Shown here: positions 60,306-64,000 of the stretch, piece after piece
Position numbering within the stretch: position 1 is the stretch's first letter
How the letters are laid out: each line of letters opens with the position of its first letter
DNA from: Streptomyces sp. NBC_01463
GTDB taxonomy: Bacteria; Actinomycetota; Actinomycetes; Streptomycetales; Streptomycetaceae
NCBI GenBank assembly: GCA_036227345.1
Contig: CP109468.1
Span: 372,001 to 436,000 of the forward strand
DNA: 64,000 bases
Direction: 5' to 3'
Notes under the pieces: generated by a model
Told to the model about the DNA's origin: nothing
Databases searched by the model: none
The model's input: the letters and a program-made list of their open reading frames with translations, nothing else
Translations under genes and position numbers: made by a program

Positions 60306-61385
60306 TCACCTCAGCGGGGCACCGACCTCGTGCATGTGCTCCAGTGCCTGCCGGTAGGACTCGATGAGTCCGGTCTCGGCGTACGGCATGCCGAGCGCCT
60401 CGCAGTGAGCCTTGACCAGGGGCTGCGCCAGCCGCAGGTGCGGGCGCGGCATGCTCGGGAAGAGGTGGTGCTCGATCTGGTAGTTGAGTCCGCCCAGGAA
60501 CCAGTCGGTGAGGACGGCACCCCGCACGTTGCGCGAGGTGAGGACCTGGCGCTGGAGGTGCCCCCAGCGGTCTCCGTCGGGGTCGGGCATCTCCATGCCC
60601 TTGTGGTTGGGCGCGAAGGCCATGCCCAGGTGGAGGCCGAACAGCGCGTGGTGGACGAGCGCGAAGACGACGGCCTTGCCGGGCGACATGACGCCGAGCA
60701 GGAGCGCGGCGTACAGGCCCAGGTGCGCGACCAGGAGCAGACCGGACAGGGCCCGCTCCCTGACGGGCTGCTGTCGCAGGTACTGGAAGCCGGAGATCTT
60801 CAGGGCGATGCCTTCGAGGAGCAGCATCGGGAAGAACAGCCGGGCCTGGTTGCGCGTGAGCCAGCGGGCGAAGCCCTCTCGCTGGGCCGCCTGCTTCTGG
60901 GTCCAGACGAGGGCGCCGACGCCGACGTCCGGGTCCTTGTCGATGTGGTTGGGGTTGGCGTGGTGGCGTACGTGCTTGTCGTTCCACCACGCTTCGTTCA
61001 TCCCGAGCAGCAGGTTGGCGTGGAGCAGGCCGATGGCCCGGCTCGCCCGGCGGTCGCCGGTTATCTGGGCGTGGCCGGCGTCGTGCCCGACGAAGGCGGT
61101 GCGGGACCAGATGACGGCCAGGGGCAGCGTGAGCAGCAGGGTCCACCAGGTGTTCCCGAGGAGGACCACCGCGGTGATCACCGCGCCCAGGGCGAGCAGG
61201 TTGGCGCCGATGCCCGCCGCGTACCAGCCGGTGCGCCGTTCGAGGAGTCCCTGCCCCTTCACGGCCCGCAGCAGTGGCGCGAAGTCACTTCCGGCACTTC
61301 CGGTGCTTCCGGTATTTCCGGCAGTTCCGGTACTTCCGGCACTGTCGTGGGTTCGTTCCACGACAGTGGTTGCGGCCTGAGGCAT
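60306..61385 (-). CDS. Fatty acid (acyl-lipid/acyl-CoA) desaturase
   Basis: A 359-residue membrane di-iron desaturase. The three histidine boxes are GHDAGH (about 108), HVRHH (about 145) and QIEHHLF (about 310). Four membrane helices are visible. It introduces a cis double bond into acyl chains, for example to adjust membrane fluidity in the cold. The first 35 residues are a low-complexity Gly/Ser/Thr tail (STGTAGNTGSTGSAGS) encoded by 9-base tandem repeats. GGAG lies 5 bases before the ATG ending at 61385. An extended -10 box and paired repeats are upstream. Confidence 0.92.
   Translation of the reverse strand: MPQAATTVVERTHDSAGSTGTAGNTGSTGSAGSDFAPLLRAVKGQGLLERRTGWYAAGIGANLLALGAVITAVVLLGNTWWTLLLTLPLAVIWSRTAFVGHDAGHAQITGDRRASRAIGLLHANLLLGMNEAWWNDKHVRHHANPNHIDKDPDVGVGALVWTQKQAAQREGFARWLTRNQARLFFPMLLLEGIALKISGFQYLRQQPVRERALSGLLLVAHLGLYAALLLGVMSPGKAVVFALVHHALFGLHLGMAFAPNHKGMEMPDPDGDRWGHLQRQVLTSRNVRGAVLTDWFLGGLNYQIEHHLFPSMPRPHLRLAQPLVKAHCEALGMPYAETGLIESYRQALEHMHEVGAPLR
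61286..61339. repeat. Six tandem 9-base repeats in the desaturase gene
   Basis: Six units of the form NNNTTCCGG (for example CACTTCCGG, TGCTTCCGG, TATTTCCGG) run in frame and encode a (Gly-Ser/Thr/Asn-X) tail at the protein N-terminus. Multiples of 9 keep the frame, so unit number could vary between strains. Confidence 0.85.
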
Positions 61386-61438
61386 GATGTCTCCGGTCTT
61401 ATAGGTGCGCTGACCTGATGAAACGTACGGGTCGCAGA

Positions 61439-61488
61439 TGTATAGCAGCCATGGAGCCAACACCCCGGGTTTCCTGGTGCCAACCCCC
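61439..61488 (-). promoter_or_regulatory. Desaturase promoter with extended -10 and direct repeats
   Basis: On the minus strand TGCTATACAT is an extended -10 (TATACA at 61439-61444). Two similar copies, TGGAGCCAACACCCC from 61452 and TGGTGCCAACCCCC from 61475, lie 23 bp apart just upstream of it. That is a plausible activator or repressor site. I see no clear -35 box. Confidence 0.4.
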
Positions 61489-61640
61489 TCATTCCGACGG
61501 GGGGTCAGCCACACCTGGGAGACATTCCGGACATACGCGGGTGAGGTGAATCACACACCGACCACCGCCGCCGGAACGATTGATGGAGTACCCTCGGCGA
61601 CCTCGGCCCACTAGTCAAATTTGAGGACTCTGACATCGCT

Positions 61641-64000
61641 GTGCACCGCCTCCCCGCAGCAACGCTCTCCGAGATCTCCGCACTCGCCGCCTGTTCCGTG
61701 GTCTTCCTGCCCGCGGATCCCGCCCGGACCGGGCGGGTCGCCTTCTGGTACCCGGACGGCAGCAGCCCGCCCGAGGCCCCGGGAACGGTCGGGGAACTGA
61801 CTGTCGCCGACGCCGACGGTCTGCCCCACGGGGTGCCGGCCCGGCTCCTGCCGGTGCGGGACGCCCTTCCCGTACTCACGCGCGCCCGGGCCGCCGCGCA
61901 CGCCTCACCGGCGGCCCTGTTCTGGGGGGCGGCGGGGCTGCTGGCCCTGCAGTTCGCCGCCCGGGGGCTGTTGCTGCCCGGACTGAGCGCCACGGATCAC
62001 GACACCTGGCGGGCCGGCCCGCTCACCGCCGACGACCTGACCCGGATCCGGACCCTCGCCGCTGCCATGCCGCCGACCGCCCACGCGGTGCCGGTCGACG
62101 CCCTGTCCCAGCCGCTGCTGCTGCCCGAACCGGAGGGCCTGGTAAGGGCGTTCCTCGACGCGGTCGCGGACGGGCTGCCGCGCACCCCGGCCGCGTCGTC
62201 CGCCGCGGGCGGCCCGGCGTTCGCCGCGGACGCCCCCCAGCATCTGCCCGGCCAGCGCGCCTGGGTCGCCGATGTCGCCGCGGGGCACGACGCGGGGGTC
62301 CGGCTCTCGTTGCGCGTGGAGGTGTCCGGCCTGGACCGCACCGGGGTGGCGGCCGGGGCGTCCGGTCCCTCGTTCCGGGTGGTTCCGCAGATCCACGGCG
62401 TCAGTGATCCGGGCCTGGTCGCGGACGCCGCCGAGATCTGGGCGGGCTCCGGACCGGCCGCCGCGGCCTTCGGGCCGAGGGCCCGGATGGACACCCTGCT
62501 CATGCTGCGCCGGGCCGCCCGGGCCTGGCCGCCGCTGGCCCCGCTGCTGTCGGCGGCCGTACCGGACGCCGTGGAACCCGCCGACGAGGAGATCGCCGAG
62601 CTCCTCGGCCCCGCCTCACGGGCCCTCGCCGCGACCGGAGTCCAGGTCCACTGGCCCCGGGAACTGACGGCCGGCAAGCTGACCGCCCGCGCCGTGATCG
62701 GGCCCCCGGACGACGAGGACGGCGACGGCGGACCGGACGGAAACCGAGCAGCCGGGGGAAAGGTTTCGGACACCACGCCCCTGCTGTCCGCGGACGCCCT
62801 GCTGGCGTTCAACTGGATGTTCGCACTGGGCGACCAACAGCTCAGCCGGGCCGAACTCGACCGGCTCGCCGAGGCGGGCAGGCCGCTGGTCCGGCTGCGC
62901 GACCAGTGGGTTCTGATCGATCCCGAGGAGGCGCGTCGCGCCCGGGAGACCCAGGACCGCAAGGTCACACCCATCGACGCGCTCGGCGCCGTACTGACCG
63001 GCTCCACGGAGGTCGACGGCCACCGGGTCGACGTCCGGGCGACCGGCTGGCTGGAGCGGCTGCGGCAGCGGGTCGCCGATCCGGAGTCCCGGCAGGACGA
63101 GGAACGGACGGTCGGTCAGCCGGCCGCGCTCACCGCGACGTTGCGGGACTACCAGCTCCGTGGCCTGAACTGGCTGCACACCATGACCTCGCTGGGGCTC
63201 GGCGGCTGCCTCGCGGACGACATGGGGCTCGGCAAGACCATCACCCTGATCGCCCTGCACCTGCACCGCCAGACCCTCGAGGACGCCGCCGGACCGACCC
63301 TGGTGGTCTGCCCGACGTCACTCATGGGCAACTGGCAGCGGGAGATCGAGAAGTTCGCCCCCGGCACCCCGGTCCGCCGCTTCCACGGCGGATCGCGCAG
63401 CCTGGAGGAGCTGGCCGACGGCGAGTTCGTCCTCACCACCTACGGCACGATGCGGCTCGACGCGCCGCGGCTCGCGGCCGTCCGGTGGGGCATGGTCGTC
63501 GCCGACGAGGCACAGCACGTCAAGAACCCGCACTCGGCGACGGCCAAGCAGCTCCGCACCATCGGGGCGCGGGCACGGGTCGCCCTCACCGGCACCCCGG
63601 TGGAGAACAACCTCTCCGAGCTGTGGGCGATCCTCGACTGGACCACCCCCGGTCTGCTGGGCAGGCTCGGCACCTTCCGTACCCGGTACGCGCGCGCCGT
63701 GGAGGACGGCAGCGATCCGGGGGCAGCCGAGCGCCTCGGCGCTCTGGTACGGCCGTTCCTGCTGCGCCGGCGCAAGTCGGATCCGGGCATCGCCCCGGAG
63801 CTGCCGCCCAAGACCGAGACGGACCGCGCGGTGTCGCTGACCCCGGAACAGGCGGGCCTGTACGAGGCGGTGGTGCGCGAGACCCTGGCGGCCATCTCCG
63901 AAGCGGACGGGATGGCGCGGCGCGGCCTGGTCGTCAAACTGCTGACCGCCCTCAAGCAGATCTGCAACCATCCCGCGCAGTACCTCAAGGAGGAGGAGCC
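61641..64000 (+). CDS. SNF2-family DEAD/DEAH helicase, C-terminus cut by window edge
   Basis: The first 786 codons are seen and the frame is open at the edge. After a roughly 500-residue actinobacterial N-terminal region comes the SNF2 ATPase core: LRDYQLRGLNWL, ADDMGLGKTITLIALHLH (Walker A), VVCPTSLMGNWQREIEKF, VADEAQHVKN (DEAH-like box) and ALTGTPVENNLSELWAILDW. This is a DNA translocase of the HelZ/Rad54-like bacterial group, possibly acting in repair or transcription. GTG 61641 is the only start found in frame; GAGGA is 13 bases upstream, a weak site. It is divergent from the desaturase gene. Confidence 0.9.
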   Translation, partial: MHRLPAATLSEISALAACSVVFLPADPARTGRVAFWYPDGSSPPEAPGTVGELTVADADGLPHGVPARLLPVRDALPVLTRARAAAHASPAALFWGAAGLLALQFAARGLLLPGLSATDHDTWRAGPLTADDLTRIRTLAAAMPPTAHAVPVDALSQPLLLPEPEGLVRAFLDAVADGLPRTPAASSAAGGPAFAADAPQHLPGQRAWVADVAAGHDAGVRLSLRVEVSGLDRTGVAAGASGPSFRVVPQIHGVSDPGLVADAAEIWAGSGPAAAAFGPRARMDTLLMLRRAARAWPPLAPLLSAAVPDAVEPADEEIAELLGPASRALAATGVQVHWPRELTAGKLTARAVIGPPDDEDGDGGPDGNRAAGGKVSDTTPLLSADALLAFNWMFALGDQQLSRAELDRLAEAGRPLVRLRDQWVLIDPEEARRARETQDRKVTPIDALGAVLTGSTEVDGHRVDVRATGWLERLRQRVADPESRQDEERTVGQPAALTATLRDYQLRGLNWLHTMTSLGLGGCLADDMGLGKTITLIALHLHRQTLEDAAGPTLVVCPTSLMGNWQREIEKFAPGTPVRRFHGGSRSLEELADGEFVLTTYGTMRLDAPRLAAVRWGMVVADEAQHVKNPHSATAKQLRTIGARARVALTGTPVENNLSELWAILDWTTPGLLGRLGTFRTRYARAVEDGSDPGAAERLGALVRPFLLRRRKSDPGIAPELPPKTETDRAVSLTPEQAGLYEAVVRETLAAISEADGMARRGLVVKLLTALKQICNHPAQYLKEEE

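Noticed and set aside
1..64000. CRISPR arrays, tRNA or rRNA genes, insertion sequences
   Set aside because: I found no regularly spaced repeats, cloverleaf-like segments, transposase motifs or terminal inverted repeats on reading through; a covariance-model scan would be the decisive check.

Overview
The window is high-GC actinomycete DNA and almost certainly comes from a Streptomyces chromosome. The evidence is strong GC bias at third codon positions, frequent GTG starts, rare TTA codons, conservon-type genes (kinase, roadblock, DUF742, GTPase), TerD proteins, a class-E-type sortase signal (LAETG) and a rhamnose operon with a fused aldolase/dehydrogenase. I see no IS element, prophage, CRISPR array, rRNA or tRNA. 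It reads as ordinary chromosomal DNA carrying many small regulator/target pairs, with catabolic and signalling modules.

Layout. 1-7 kb: an epimerase divergent from a LysR regulator, a frameshifted two-domain wall-polymer glycosyltransferase, a SufR-like cysteine-rich regulator, a DUF3291 protein and a TerD/VWA fusion. 7-13 kb: a secreted pectate lyase with its own promoter and LacI-type operator, beside a ChvE-MmsA-MmsB sugar ABC operon. 13-22.8 kb: an orphan AbiEii-type nucleotidyltransferase, then regulator/enzyme pairs (MarR/alcohol dehydrogenase, LysR/SDR, TetR/hydrolase) with clear palindromic operators, and a radical SAM protein with unusual cysteine spacing. 23-26.8 kb: an SRPBCC protein, a pentapeptide-repeat protein, a GlcD-type flavoprotein and two small hypotheticals. 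27-32 kb: rhaI-rhaEW-rhaB under a promoter with LacI-type operators.

32-42.6 kb: a 3-hydroxyisobutyryl-CoA hydrolase-like protein, a PAS-GAF-PP2C-HATPase regulator, an LAETG surface protein, GNAT and DUF6397-like proteins, a two-gene conservon fragment (GTPase plus roadblock), and a STAND ATPase divergent from a double AsnC regulator. 42.7-51.7 kb: an ArsR-MgtA-GNAT operon, an LCP protein, a TatA paralogue, TerD, and an MMPL exporter facing a MarR regulator across a perfect 16-bp-arm palindrome. 51.7-56.1 kb: a conservon with kinase, roadblock and DUF742 but no GTPase, plus an MHYT membrane sensor. 56.2-64 kb: a methyltransferase, an MpaB-type oxygenase, hypotheticals, a MOSC protein with a small membrane protein, a fatty acid desaturase and the start of a SNF2 helicase that runs off the right edge.

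Two themes link distant parts. Pectate lyase, the monosaccharide ABC transporter and the rhamnose genes together suggest use of pectin or rhamnogalacturonan. The GTPase missing from the 52-55 kb conservon has a candidate 12 kb away at 38.7 kb. All functions are inferred by reading translations; no database search was run.
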